Position numbers and translations under genes: made by a program. The notes under the pieces are model-generated. The model was not told the origin of the DNA. It did no database searches and saw only the letters and a list, made by a program, of their open reading frames with translations. From an uncultured Lachnospiraceae bacterium (GTDB taxonomy: Bacteria > Bacillota > Clostridia > Lachnospirales > Lachnospiraceae), in assembly GCA_947576945.1 (NCBI GenBank), contig CANPTH010000017.1, positions 1 to 63,203 of the forward strand: DNA of 63,203 nucleotides, given 5' to 3'. Below are positions 26,070 through 34,872 of this stretch, in pieces; within the stretch, counting starts at the first letter, position 1, and the number at the start of each line of letters is the position of its first letter.

Positions 26070-27012
26070 GAGAGAACTGGAGAGAACCTGCGTACAGGAG
26101 CTGTCAGACAGCTACGGGCCAAATCGCCTTTTTATGAAAAGGGATGATATGATTCCTTTCAGTTTTGGCGGCAACAAAGCCAGGAAAGCGGCGGAATTTT
26201 ATCGGGAGATTATGAAAACGGATACCGATATTGTGATGACGTATGGCAGCAACAGCTCCAACCACTGCCGGATCATTGCCAACATGGCGGCGTCCATGGG
26301 GCTGGGATGCCACATTATCTCACCGCAGGAGGATGGGATGGTGCACAACAATACCAGACTGGTGCAGAAGTCTGGCGCGGTAATCGAGACATGTCCCGTA
26401 TCTGCAGTGGCCGGGACCATAGAGAACAGGAAGCAGGCATACCGGGAGCAGGGAAAGCGGCCTTACTTTATAGAGGGCGGCGGTCACGGGAATCCGGGAG
26501 TGGAAGCTTATGTGAAGGTGTATCGGGAGATCGAGGCGTATGAACGAGAGCATTCCACACGGTTTGACTTTATTTTTCATGCTTCCGGCACGGGTGCGAC
26601 GCAGGCCGGACTGGTGTGCGGACAGCTGCTGTCCGGGGAGCAGGAGAGGAAGATCGTGGGAATCAGCATTGCCAGAGAAGCGCAGAGAGGCCGCAGCGTC
26701 GTAAAGGACAGTATCCGGACGTATCTGGGCGAACGCTTTGCGCCGCTGTATCAGGAGGAGCAGCTTGTCTTTACGGACGCTTACAGAAGCGGCGGCTATG
26801 GCAGTTATACGGAAGAGATTGCGGACACCATTGATTTTGTGATGCAGCGGGAAGGAATTCCGATGGATACTACTTATGTCGGGAAAGCGTTTCATGGCAT
26901 GCTGGCCTATCTGAAGGAAAATAAGATAAGCAGCCGGAATATTTTGTTTATTCATACGGGCGGCTGCCCGATCTTCTTCGACAGACTGGAGGAATGTAGG
27001 TTAGACGGATGA
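26047..27012 (+). CDS. Fold type II PLP enzyme (ACC deaminase / D-cysteine desulfhydrase family)
   Basis: About 321 residues. The PLP lysine is K44 in SFGGNKARKA. TYGSNSSNHCR is the pyridoxal phosphate-side motif, ASGTGATQAG is the phosphate-binding loop, and FIHTGG is near the end. The ACC deaminase/D-cysteine desulfhydrase subgroup includes deaminases, desulfhydrases and diaminopropionate-type synthases. The GTG start at 26047 follows GGAGGG and lies inside the end of pglC. Placed between pglC and an ATP-grasp ligase, the enzyme could make an unusual amino acid that the ligase attaches to the sugar. The reaction is not known from sequence. Confidence 0.72.
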   Translation: MRRIPLFERELERTCVQELSDSYGPNRLFMKRDDMIPFSFGGNKARKAAEFYREIMKTDTDIVMTYGSNSSNHCRIIANMAASMGLGCHIISPQEDGMVHNNTRLVQKSGAVIETCPVSAVAGTIENRKQAYREQGKRPYFIEGGGHGNPGVEAYVKVYREIEAYEREHSTRFDFIFHASGTGATQAGLVCGQLLSGEQERKIVGISIAREAQRGRSVVKDSIRTYLGERFAPLYQEEQLVFTDAYRSGGYGSYTEEIADTIDFVMQREGIPMDTTYVGKAFHGMLAYLKENKISSRNILFIHTGGCPIFFDRLEECRLDG

Positions 27013-27037
27013 GATGGCAGAACCTTGAAGGAAAGGA

Positions 27038-28033
27038 ATGAATCTGGTTATGAATCTATTGATATTGAGTGCCGGAACGAGAAATAAGGTCGTACAGTAT
27101 TTCAAGAAAGAAGTGGGAGCGGAAGGAAAGGTTGTGGCAACGGACTGCAGCAATCTGGCTCCTGCGGTCTATGATGCGGACAGATTCTATCTGGTGCCGC
27201 GGATCACGGCGCCCGGGTATCTGGACCGCATTCTGGAAATCTGCAGAGAGGAGCAGATAGACGGTGTATTTTCGCTGATCGATCCGGAACTGAGTCTTCT
27301 GGCAAAGGAGAAGGAGAGATTTCTGGCAGTCGGCACGGTGCCGATTGTATCGGACTATGATCTGACGGAAACCTGCCTGGACAAGTTTCGAATGTACCGG
27401 ATGCTGTGCCGGATGCAGATCCCGACGGGCAGATGTTTTGTAGACAAGGAAGCTTTCTACAGAGCGGTTGAAGAAGGAGACATTTCGTATCCGGTTTTCA
27501 TCAAGCCGGTCAGGGGAAGCGCCAGCATCAATATCAATAAGGTGAACAGCAGGGAAGAGACGGATCTTCTGTTTACGCTGGATGACGATCTGATGATCCA
27601 GGAGTACATGGACGGACAGGAGTACGGAGCGGATGTGTACATCGATATGATAAGCGGCAGGTGTACTTCCATCTTCGTCAAAAAGAAGATTAAGATGCGG
27701 GCGGGAGAGACGGATAAATCCGTTTCTGTTAAAAATGAAAAGTTATTTGCCATGATTCGAAATTTCGTGGAAGAATGTGGATTCCGCGGCATGATCGATA
27801 TTGATATTTTTGAGATAGACGGATGTTTCTATATTTCCGAGGTGAATCCGCGGTTTGGCGGCGGCTATCCTCATGCCTACGCCTGCGGCGTGAATATGCC
27901 TGCGGCGGTGATCCGTAATCTGGCGGGGCGGGAGAATGAGGTGAATATCGGAAATTATGCGGAAAATATATGTATGATGAAGTATAATGAGGTTGCGGTT
28001 CGTGATATGAACGGAGTGGAGATTGTGCCCTGA
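27038..28033 (+). CDS. ATP-grasp ligase (carbamoyl-phosphate-synthase-like) of the Pgl operon
   Basis: A 331-residue ATP-grasp protein. A Rossmann-like N-terminal part contains LLILSAGTRNKVV. The segment YPVFIKPVRGSASI gives the nucleotide lysine and glycine loop, MIQEYMDGQEYGADVYI the grasp region, and YISEVNPRFGGGYPHAYACG the metal-binding Glu and Asn and the substrate end. CarB-like stand-alone ligases join an acyl group to an amine. The gene follows the fold-II PLP gene and overlaps the PglA-like GT4 gene by one base. I infer amino-acylation of the 4-amino sugar in place of PglD acetylation. An ATG at 27050 is an alternative start. Confidence 0.78.
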   Translation: MNLVMNLLILSAGTRNKVVQYFKKEVGAEGKVVATDCSNLAPAVYDADRFYLVPRITAPGYLDRILEICREEQIDGVFSLIDPELSLLAKEKERFLAVGTVPIVSDYDLTETCLDKFRMYRMLCRMQIPTGRCFVDKEAFYRAVEEGDISYPVFIKPVRGSASININKVNSREETDLLFTLDDDLMIQEYMDGQEYGADVYIDMISGRCTSIFVKKKIKMRAGETDKSVSVKNEKLFAMIRNFVEECGFRGMIDIDIFEIDGCFYISEVNPRFGGGYPHAYACGVNMPAAVIRNLAGRENEVNIGNYAENICMMKYNEVAVRDMNGVEIVP

Positions 28034-29118
28034 TGAAAAAAGTATTGATTTTAATCAACTCTTCCGGAGGATTGTATGATTTTCGGAACGAATTCGTGCA
28101 GGCGCTGCTGGCGAAGTATCAGGTCTATGTGAGTATGCCGGATGATGTGAAAGAGAAGGAACTGACGGCGGAGGGCTGCCGGATTATTAAGACGGCGATC
28201 AACCGCAGAGGAGTGAATCCGTTAGAAGATCTGAAATTGTATCGTACGTACAGCCGGATGATGCGCGAGATCAAGCCGGATCTGGTGGTGACCTATACGA
28301 TCAAACCGAATATCTACGGCGGGCTGGCGGCCGGGATGAGGAGGATTCCCTATATTACAACGATAACGGGTCTGGGCGGCGCTTTTGACCGGAAAGGGGT
28401 CTTCTTACGACTGATTATCACATTGTATCGGACGGGTATGAGGAAGGCGAAGTGTGTTTTCTTCCAGAATGAGGAAAATCGCAGTATATTCCAGGGGTAT
28501 GGCATTACGGCAGGCAGGACGCGTATGGTGATGGGATCCGGTGTAAATCTGGAACGGCACCACTACGAAGAATATCCGGCCGGCGAGGAGACGCACTTTC
28601 TCTTTGTGGGCAGAGTGATGAAGGAACGGGGAATTCTGGAATATATCGAGGCGGCGAAGGCGTTACATAGCGATCGTGTCTTCTTCGATATTCTGGGGTA
28701 TTGTGACGAGGACTATCAGGACCTGCTGAATGCACTGGAGCAGCAGGGTGTGGTACGGCAGATTGGATTTCACACGGAGGTGCATCCGTACCTGGCGGCG
28801 GCCAGTGCGATCGTGGTTGCTTCTTTTCATGAGGGGATGTCCAATGCGCTGATCGAGGGAGCGGCTACGGGCAGACCGGTGATAGCTTCCAATATCAGCG
28901 GCTGCCTGGAAGCGTTCGAGGAAGGCCGCACCGGTTTCGGGTTTACGCCGGGGCACGGGCAGGAGCTGATCCGGGCGATGGAGAAGTTTCTTGCATTGCC
29001 TGTGGAGGAGCGCGCGGACATGGGCCGCAGAGGACGGGAGAAGATGGAGAAGGAATTTGACAGGAGACTGGTAACCGGAGAGTATATGGACGAGGTGGGC
29101 CAAATCCTGGGAGAGTGA
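28033..29118 (+). CDS. pglA: GT4 glycosyltransferase (PglA-like)
   Basis: A 361-residue GT-B enzyme of family GT4. The opening KKVLILINSSGGLYDFRNEF, the middle TYTIKPNIYGGLAAG and TTITGLGG, and the C-terminal EGMSNALIEGAATGRPVIASN with the E-x7-E pattern are typical of PglA/CapM-like enzymes. These add the second sugar (GalNAc in Campylobacter) to Und-PP-bacillosamine. Its one-base overlap with the ATP-grasp gene and its position after pglC support a second-step role. The exact donor is unknown. Confidence 0.8.
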   Translation: MKKVLILINSSGGLYDFRNEFVQALLAKYQVYVSMPDDVKEKELTAEGCRIIKTAINRRGVNPLEDLKLYRTYSRMMREIKPDLVVTYTIKPNIYGGLAAGMRRIPYITTITGLGGAFDRKGVFLRLIITLYRTGMRKAKCVFFQNEENRSIFQGYGITAGRTRMVMGSGVNLERHHYEEYPAGEETHFLFVGRVMKERGILEYIEAAKALHSDRVFFDILGYCDEDYQDLLNALEQQGVVRQIGFHTEVHPYLAAASAIVVASFHEGMSNALIEGAATGRPVIASNISGCLEAFEEGRTGFGFTPGHGQELIRAMEKFLALPVEERADMGRRGREKMEKEFDRRLVTGEYMDEVGQILGE

Positions 29119-29224
29119 GCGGGAATGCAGCAGGAGTGGGACAGGGCAGTGGTTCAAGGAGGAACTTCTTCCGGGTCCCTTTCTCCGGATACGATAGAGA
29201 ATATGGAAAAGGAGTGGTATAAGA

Positions 29225-30541
29225 ATGAGCCTGTATGAGAAGATAGTAAAGGGGGAGGAGAAACTTTCCCTGATAGGCCTGGGGTATGTGGGGATGCCGA
29301 TTGCGGTTGCCTTTGCAAGGAAGATCAAGGTGATCGGTTTTGACTTGAATGAGAAGAAGATCCGGATGTATCAGGACGGTATCGATCCGACCAACGAGGT
29401 GGGTGACGAAGTGATCAAAGATACGACGGTGGAATTCACGGCGGATGCGCAGAAGCTGCGGGAAGCGAAATTCCATATCGTAGCAGTGCCTACGCCGGTC
29501 AACCGCGACCATACGCCGGATCTGACACCGGTGGAAGGAGCAAGCCGGATTCTGGGACAGAATCTGACGAAGGGTTCTGTTGTCGTGTTTGAGTCTACGG
29601 TTTATCCGGGTGTGACGGAGGAAATCTGTGTTCCGATTCTGGAGAAGGAATCGGGACTTACCTGTGGCGTTGATTTCAGGATCGGTTATTCTCCGGAGCG
29701 AATCAATCCCGGTGATAAGGTGCACAGGCTGGAGACGATCACGAAGATCGTATCCGGTATGGATGAAGAGACGCTGGATACGGTGGCTAAAGTATACGAG
29801 CTGGTGGTGGAGGCCGGTGTGTACCGCGCAGAGTCCATTAAGGTGGCGGAGGCGGCTAAGGTGATCGAGAACAGCCAGCGGGATATCAATATTGCCTTTA
29901 TGAACGAGCTTTCCATGATCTTCCATAAGATGGGCATCGATACGAAGGCGGTGCTGGAGGCTGCAGGCACCAAATGGAATTTCCTGAAATTTATGCCCGG
30001 ACTTGTGGGAGGACACTGTATCGGGGTAGATCCTTATTACCTGACTTATAAGGCGGAGGAACTGGGCTACCATTCCAAGATTATATTGTCAGGACGCCGT
30101 ATCAATGACGATATGGGTAAATATGTGGCGGAGAGCCTGGTAAAGAGCCTGATCAAAGTGAGCATTCCGGTCAGGCACGCACGGGTGGCGATCTTAGGGT
30201 TTACCTTTAAGGAGAACTGCCCGGATACGAGAAATACGAAGGTGATCGATATCTATAAGGAGCTGGGGGAGTTTGGCATAGTTCCCGTTGTGGTTGATCC
30301 GGCAGCGGATGCGGAGGAGGCAAAGCGCCTGTATGGCATTTCTTTCCAGACAATGGAGGAGGTTCGCGATATGGATGCCGTGGTTATAGCGGTGGCCCAC
30401 GACGAATTCCTGAAACTGGGACGGGCTCAGATAGACGCGTTCTATCATGCTGCGCACCGGCGGAAAGTTTTATTGGATATTAAGGGACTGCTTGACAGGC
30501 AGGATTATCTGACAGAGGATTATCTGTACTGGAGATTGTAA
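29225..30541 (+). CDS. tviB: UDP-N-acetyl-hexosamine 6-dehydrogenase (WbpO/TviB-like)
   Basis: A 438-residue nucleotide-sugar dehydrogenase. The NAD loop is LIGLGYVGMPIA (17-28). VAVPTPVNRDHTPDLT and ESTVYPGVTEEIC precede the active site, the catalytic cysteine stands in GGHCIGVDPYYL, and FTFKENCPDTRNTKV follows. The GVDPYYLTYKAE and NxCPDxRN context suits UDP-GalNAc/UDP-GlcNAc dehydrogenases (WbpO, TviB) rather than UDP-glucose dehydrogenase. It forms a N-acetylhexosaminuronic acid nucleotide. The epimerase at 31976 would interconvert the GlcNAc and GalNAc forms. RBS AAAGGAG is present. Confidence 0.85.
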   Translation: MSLYEKIVKGEEKLSLIGLGYVGMPIAVAFARKIKVIGFDLNEKKIRMYQDGIDPTNEVGDEVIKDTTVEFTADAQKLREAKFHIVAVPTPVNRDHTPDLTPVEGASRILGQNLTKGSVVVFESTVYPGVTEEICVPILEKESGLTCGVDFRIGYSPERINPGDKVHRLETITKIVSGMDEETLDTVAKVYELVVEAGVYRAESIKVAEAAKVIENSQRDINIAFMNELSMIFHKMGIDTKAVLEAAGTKWNFLKFMPGLVGGHCIGVDPYYLTYKAEELGYHSKIILSGRRINDDMGKYVAESLVKSLIKVSIPVRHARVAILGFTFKENCPDTRNTKVIDIYKELGEFGIVPVVVDPAADAEEAKRLYGISFQTMEEVRDMDAVVIAVAHDEFLKLGRAQIDAFYHAAHRRKVLLDIKGLLDRQDYLTEDYLYWRL

Positions 30542-30571
30542 GCGTTTTGTGTGTTGAGCGAAACGAAAGGA

Positions 30572-31972
30572 ATGGATATTAACTTGAAGAAGAGACGGAT
30601 CGGATCATGGTGTATTTTGGGAGGCCTGCTGTTATTTTTCCTGGGAATGCTTTGGGCCTGGGGCGTCGGAGTCTATAATGATTCCGAGCAGTATATTGCC
30701 ATGCATATACACAGGGAACCGCTGTATCCTCTGTTTCTTGCTTTCTTCCGGATTGTGGCTGGCGATGGGTATCTGATCGTGGTGGCTGCAGCGCAGAATA
30801 TATTGACGGCAGTGGGGATCTGGGTGCTTTCCGAGTATATAAGGGAGCATTATGGACTTCATTTTTGGGAAGAGATGATTGTTGTCCTGCTGCAGATAGT
30901 GCCGCATTTGATGACGAGATATGTGTCGGCGCTGCATATTTTTCTGGAGAATTCGGTGATGAGCGAGGCGCTGTGTATTCCGCTGTTTCAGTTTTTTCTG
31001 TATTTTCTGCTGCGGATGTTGTTCGAACACAGACGAAGAGACAGTGTATTCAGCCTGGTCTTTGCATTTCTGCTGTCGATGACCAGAGGGCAGATGATGA
31101 CGACGATCCTGGTGTGGATGGTAGTGATGCTTGTGCGGAATGTGATACAGATGCTGTCATCGGGAAAGACAACAGGACGGATCTGGCGGTTGGTATATCC
31201 GGTCATTGCAGTGCTTCTGGTGTTTGGCCTGCGCAGTCTGACGGTGCATGTGTATAATTATGCGGTTACGGGATATTTTATGGGAAATACCTATGGTCAG
31301 GTCAACACGCTGACCAACGTGATCTATGCCTGCGACAGGGAGGACGGCAGTGTATTTGAAGAGGGCAGTCTGGAGCGTGAATTTTTCGAGCGCTTCTATG
31401 AGGAGGCAGATGCGCTTGGCGCGAATTATAAATATGGAGGCAGTACTTTCAGGGAGCGGGCCGAGCATCTGGAAACATATCATGACCTGTTGAAATTTCA
31501 GGTGTTGGAGTCTGATCTGTCGGTATATTATTTTGGACTGGGTAAGGTTGATTATTACCAGCAGAGCCGTATGTCGGATGAGATGGCGGGCAGGATGCTT
31601 AAGAAGCTGCTGCCGGCGTGTTTTGGACAATGGCTTTATGATTATATTCTGCTGTGCACTTATGGATTTATCCGGAGTGTGGCGGTGGTGCATCCGCTGA
31701 TCAACTGGGTGGCGCTTCTGGTCTATGGGGGTGCGGCGGGGCTTGCGCTCTGGCAGACAAAACGCCTAGGAAAAAGTGACGCCGCCTGCGCTATGGGGAT
31801 TGCGGTCCTGTTTATTGCGGCGAATGTCTGCGCTACGTCGCTGACGATCATGTGCCTTTCGCGTTATATGATCTATGGATTTTCCTTTTTCTATACGGCG
31901 GGATTTCTGCTGATCAGAGAATGGCTGCAAGATGATACAGGAGTATGGAGGTTTAGAAAGAAAAGAGGGTAA
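30572..31972 (+). CDS. Polytopic membrane protein, GT-C-like glycosyltransferase candidate
   Basis: About 466 residues with roughly ten transmembrane helices. The first outer loop reads GVYNDSEQYIAMHIHREPLYPLFLAFFR, the acidic and His-rich pattern of dolichyl-phosphate-mannose-type GT-C enzymes, and a loop domain lies at about 230-340. No named family is certain. The start is ambiguous: the ATG at 30572 touches its AAAGG sequence, a TTG at 30584 has better spacing, and a GTG at 30551 has no RBS. It sits between the dehydrogenase and the epimerase of UDP-GalNAcA synthesis, in the same transcript. Confidence 0.6.
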   Translation: MDINLKKRRIGSWCILGGLLLFFLGMLWAWGVGVYNDSEQYIAMHIHREPLYPLFLAFFRIVAGDGYLIVVAAAQNILTAVGIWVLSEYIREHYGLHFWEEMIVVLLQIVPHLMTRYVSALHIFLENSVMSEALCIPLFQFFLYFLLRMLFEHRRRDSVFSLVFAFLLSMTRGQMMTTILVWMVVMLVRNVIQMLSSGKTTGRIWRLVYPVIAVLLVFGLRSLTVHVYNYAVTGYFMGNTYGQVNTLTNVIYACDREDGSVFEEGSLEREFFERFYEEADALGANYKYGGSTFRERAEHLETYHDLLKFQVLESDLSVYYFGLGKVDYYQQSRMSDEMAGRMLKKLLPACFGQWLYDYILLCTYGFIRSVAVVHPLINWVALLVYGGAAGLALWQTKRLGKSDAACAMGIAVLFIAANVCATSLTIMCLSRYMIYGFSFFYTAGFLLIREWLQDDTGVWRFRKKRG

Positions 31973-31975
31973 AAA

Positions 31976-32953
31976 ATGGGCTATCGTGATATTACGTTTG
32001 ATGAAAACAGTGTGTTCCTGGTAGGCGGCGGCGCCGGCTTTATCGGTTCCAATCTCTGTGAGGCGCTGATCGATATGGGCTATACGGTGCGCTGTCTGGA
32101 CGATTTGTCGACAGGTAAATATGAGAATATTGAACCGCTGACAGGGAATGAGCGATTTACTTTTATAAAGGGGGATATCCGGGATCTGGATACCTGTAAG
32201 AAAGCGATGGAAGGCGTGGACTATGTGCTCAACCAGGCGGCCTGGGGCAGTGTGCCGCGCAGCATTGAAATGCCGCTTTTGTATGAGGAGATTAACATAC
32301 GGGGAACGCTGAATATGATGGAAGCAGCGAGAGTATGCGGCGTGAAAAAGTTTGTGTATGCCTCCAGTTCTTCGGTCTACGGTGATTCAACGGAACTGCC
32401 CAAGAAGGAAGGGGGAGAAGGAAAGGTACTGTCTCCCTATGCATTGACCAAGAAGGTGGATGAAGAGTACGGGCGTCTGTATAAGGTATTGTACGGCCTG
32501 GATACTTATGGACTGCGGTACTTTAATGTGTTCGGGCGCAGGCAGGATCCTGACGGTATGTATGCGGCGGTAATCCCGAAATTTATCAGGCAGCTGCTGC
32601 ACGGGGAAGTGCCCACGATCAACGGGGACGGGATGCAGTCCAGGGACTTTACCTATATTGACAATGTGATCGAGGCCAATCTCCGGGCGTGCAAGGCTTC
32701 CGGTGAGGCGGCCGGACAGGCATTCAATATCGGGGCAGGCGGCAGACTTTTCCTGATCGATATCTATAAGCATCTCTGTGAAGCGCTGGGGAAGGATGTT
32801 AAGCCGAATTTCGGACCGCCCCGTAAGGGAGATGTGCGGGATTCCAATGCGGATATCAGCAAGGCGAAGGAGCTTCTGGGGTATGATCCGGAATTCGATT
32901 TTGCAAAGGGAATCGGACTGGCCATCGACTGGTATAAGGAGTATTTGGGATAG
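31976..32953 (+). CDS. tviC: UDP-N-acetylglucosamine 4-epimerase (WbpP/TviC-like)
   Basis: A 325-residue extended SDR. The NAD loop is GGGAGFIGSNL, DIRDLD binds adenine, and the active site is SSSSVYGD with Y-A-L-T-K-K (YALTKKVDEEY). RYFNVFGRRQDPDGMYAAVIPKFI is characteristic of the WbpP/TviC group that accepts N-acetylated sugars. It interconverts UDP-GlcNAc/UDP-GalNAc or their uronic acids. With the dehydrogenase at 29225 it forms the two-step route to UDP-GalNAcA. The stop is two bases before the GT10 start. Confidence 0.87.
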   Translation: MGYRDITFDENSVFLVGGGAGFIGSNLCEALIDMGYTVRCLDDLSTGKYENIEPLTGNERFTFIKGDIRDLDTCKKAMEGVDYVLNQAAWGSVPRSIEMPLLYEEINIRGTLNMMEAARVCGVKKFVYASSSSVYGDSTELPKKEGGEGKVLSPYALTKKVDEEYGRLYKVLYGLDTYGLRYFNVFGRRQDPDGMYAAVIPKFIRQLLHGEVPTINGDGMQSRDFTYIDNVIEANLRACKASGEAAGQAFNIGAGGRLFLIDIYKHLCEALGKDVKPNFGPPRKGDVRDSNADISKAKELLGYDPEFDFAKGIGLAIDWYKEYLG

Positions 32954-32954
32954 T

Positions 32955-33875
32955 ATGGAATTAAAATTGGGAAGGCATCGGCTTTTGTTTGCCAGGGAAT
33001 ATGAGATTGACGGCACGATGCCGCGGATCTATAATGCGAAGGGGCAGCTTTTAGAGACCTATTTTATTAAGAACAGGCACTCGCAGCATGCTCCTTTTGG
33101 GCATGAGGGGAAGTATTTCTTCTGGGACCGGTATAATTACGGGCTGGATACACATTTCTACGGGCCAGAGGCGATGGCGGGGACACTGGGAAAGCCGCGT
33201 GTAAAATACGGGATGCTGACGGAGTCGCGTACCATTGTACCAAAAGACTATGAGGTGTTTCGCAGGCATAAAGGACTGGAGAAGGAATTCAGGTATATTT
33301 TCACGTATGACGATCGAATTCTAAACGAAATTGAGAATTCCAGATTCTATCCTGTTGCGGCGGGCATCTGGAACCGGGAGATGCGGGAAGGGCTTTCGGC
33401 GGCAAAAGACAGGGATCTGTCGATTCTGTCTTCTGACAAAATCATGTGTGAACTGCACAGGTTCCGGCTGGAGCTGGCCAGGATGTGTAAACGGGAAGCG
33501 CTGGCGGATACATTCGGGAAGTTTGACGGCGGCAGGTATGTGGAGAGCGTGGACGAGACCCTGGATCGGTATCGGTTTTCGCTGATCATCGAGAATGACG
33601 TATCGGATTATTATTTTTCCGAGCGGCTTACAAGCTGTCTGGCGGCGCAGACGGTACCGGTGTATCTGGGGGCGCGCAGGATCACGGACTTTTTTAATGG
33701 GGACGGGATGATCCTTCTGAAGGGGCCGGATCCGGAAGAGGTAAGACAGAAGATCAAAGAGTGTACGAGGGAGCGGTATGAGGCGATGCTGCCGGCAGTG
33801 CTGGATAATTATAACCGGGTACAGGAATATGTGAACATGCAGGACTATCTGTATGAACATTATATACAGCCTTAA
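32955..33875 (+). CDS. GT10 family (alpha-1,3-fucosyltransferase-like) glycosyltransferase
   Basis: A 306-residue protein. The GT10 donor-binding signature is at about 208-245: FSLIIENDVSDYYFSERLTSCLAAQTVPVYLG. This corresponds to the F-EN-x-YxTEKxxxxL-VPVxxG motif of bacterial and eukaryotic alpha-1,3/1,4-fucosyltransferases. The N-terminal domain is divergent. Family members use GDP-fucose or, in some cases, other GDP- or amino-sugar donors. No GDP-fucose synthesis genes are visible, and a sugar formyltransferase follows directly, so a 4-formamido sugar donor is worth considering. The ATG at 32955 starts just after the epimerase stop. Confidence 0.75.
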   Translation: MELKLGRHRLLFAREYEIDGTMPRIYNAKGQLLETYFIKNRHSQHAPFGHEGKYFFWDRYNYGLDTHFYGPEAMAGTLGKPRVKYGMLTESRTIVPKDYEVFRRHKGLEKEFRYIFTYDDRILNEIENSRFYPVAAGIWNREMREGLSAAKDRDLSILSSDKIMCELHRFRLELARMCKREALADTFGKFDGGRYVESVDETLDRYRFSLIIENDVSDYYFSERLTSCLAAQTVPVYLGARRITDFFNGDGMILLKGPDPEEVRQKIKECTRERYEAMLPAVLDNYNRVQEYVNMQDYLYEHYIQP

Positions 33876-33903
33876 AGACAGAGCAGCGGAAATGGAGTAA
33901 ATT

Positions 33904-34824
33904 ATGAAATACAGAGTTGTAGTGTTCGGGGTGAAGGATACTTCGGAGAATATTGTGGATTTTATTCAGGGACAGATCTGTCCGGTGGATCTGGTGATCA
34001 CGATCAGTCCGGAGGTAACGAAGAAGAATCAGGTATCAGGGTATAAGGGGCTGTCGGTATTGACGGAGAAGTACGGTATCCCGGTGCATGAGGCGGACAG
34101 TTATTTTCTGACGGATGAGAAGACGCAGCAGCTTATCCGGGAGAATGAATTTGATATCGGTATCTCCATGGGGTGGCAGAGACTGATACCGCCTTCTGTG
34201 CTGGATGCCTTTCGGTACGGGATCTATGGATTTCATGGGAACTGCGGCTATCTGCCGTTCGGCAGAGGGCGCTCACCGCTTAACTGGTCCATCATTCTGG
34301 GGGATACCAGATTTAACCTGAATATGTTCCGCTATGATGAGAAGGCGGACAGTCCCAATATCTTTGCTACGGAGATGTTCTCCATTACGCCACATGATGA
34401 TATCAGGACAGCGCAGTATAAGAACATGATCTGTTCTAAAAATCTGATCAGAAAACTGTTGAAGGCCTATGAGGAAGATAACATCGTAATTCGTACAGAG
34501 TCAAAGGACTTTGATTCCTGGTATTCCAAACGTACGGCATCAGACGGGAAGATTGATTTTCATGCCAGAACCAGGGAGATCTATAATCTGATCCGCGGTG
34601 TGGCGGCTCCTTTTCCGGGAGCATATGCCATGATCGGGGAGGAAAAGGTGACGGTGTGGGAGGCCCACCCTTTTGACGAGATGATTGACTTTTCGGCGTA
34701 TGCGCCGGGAGAAGTGATCGACAGCTTCGACGGGAAGCCGGTGGTGCGTACGGTGGACGGATCCCTGCTCATCGACCGGTATGAGAGCGGCAGGAAGATC
34801 GTGGCAGGAGATGTGCTTGAGTGA
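33904..34824 (+). CDS. Sugar N-formyltransferase (Fmt-fold)
   Basis: A 306-residue formyltransferase-fold protein. The 10-formyl-THF domain has IYGFHGNCGYLPFGRGRSPLNWSIILGD around H111, and D149 stands in the KADSPNI loop. The conserved Asn two residues before the histidine is Gly here, a variant I recall from other sugar formyltransferases. The C-terminal part is shorter than the tRNA-binding domain of Met-tRNA formyltransferase. It probably formylates the amino group of a nucleotide-linked 4-amino-4,6-dideoxy sugar, such as the RffA product. It follows the GT10 gene by 28 nt. Confidence 0.75.
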   Translation: MKYRVVVFGVKDTSENIVDFIQGQICPVDLVITISPEVTKKNQVSGYKGLSVLTEKYGIPVHEADSYFLTDEKTQQLIRENEFDIGISMGWQRLIPPSVLDAFRYGIYGFHGNCGYLPFGRGRSPLNWSIILGDTRFNLNMFRYDEKADSPNIFATEMFSITPHDDIRTAQYKNMICSKNLIRKLLKAYEEDNIVIRTESKDFDSWYSKRTASDGKIDFHARTREIYNLIRGVAAPFPGAYAMIGEEKVTVWEAHPFDEMIDFSAYAPGEVIDSFDGKPVVRTVDGSLLIDRYESGRKIVAGDVLE

Positions 34825-34840
34825 GTCAGCGTAAATGACA

Positions 34841-34862
34841 TATAGTAAACGACATAACAAAT
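34841..34862. repeat. Exact copy of the left arm of the 2568-2670 repeat
   Basis: These 22 bases are identical to 2568-2589 (TATAGTAAACGACATAACAA and on). The copy has no right arm and runs straight into the RBS of the GT4 gene at 34873, so it is a solo half-element in a short intergenic gap. Confidence 0.7.
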
Positions 34863-34872
34863 GGAGGAAGTC

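Noticed and set aside
33904..34824. Annotation as methionyl-tRNA formyltransferase (fmt)
   Set aside because: The C-terminal tRNA-binding domain is not evident, the catalytic Asn position is Gly, and the neighbours are glycosyltransferases. A sugar formyltransferase is a better reading.
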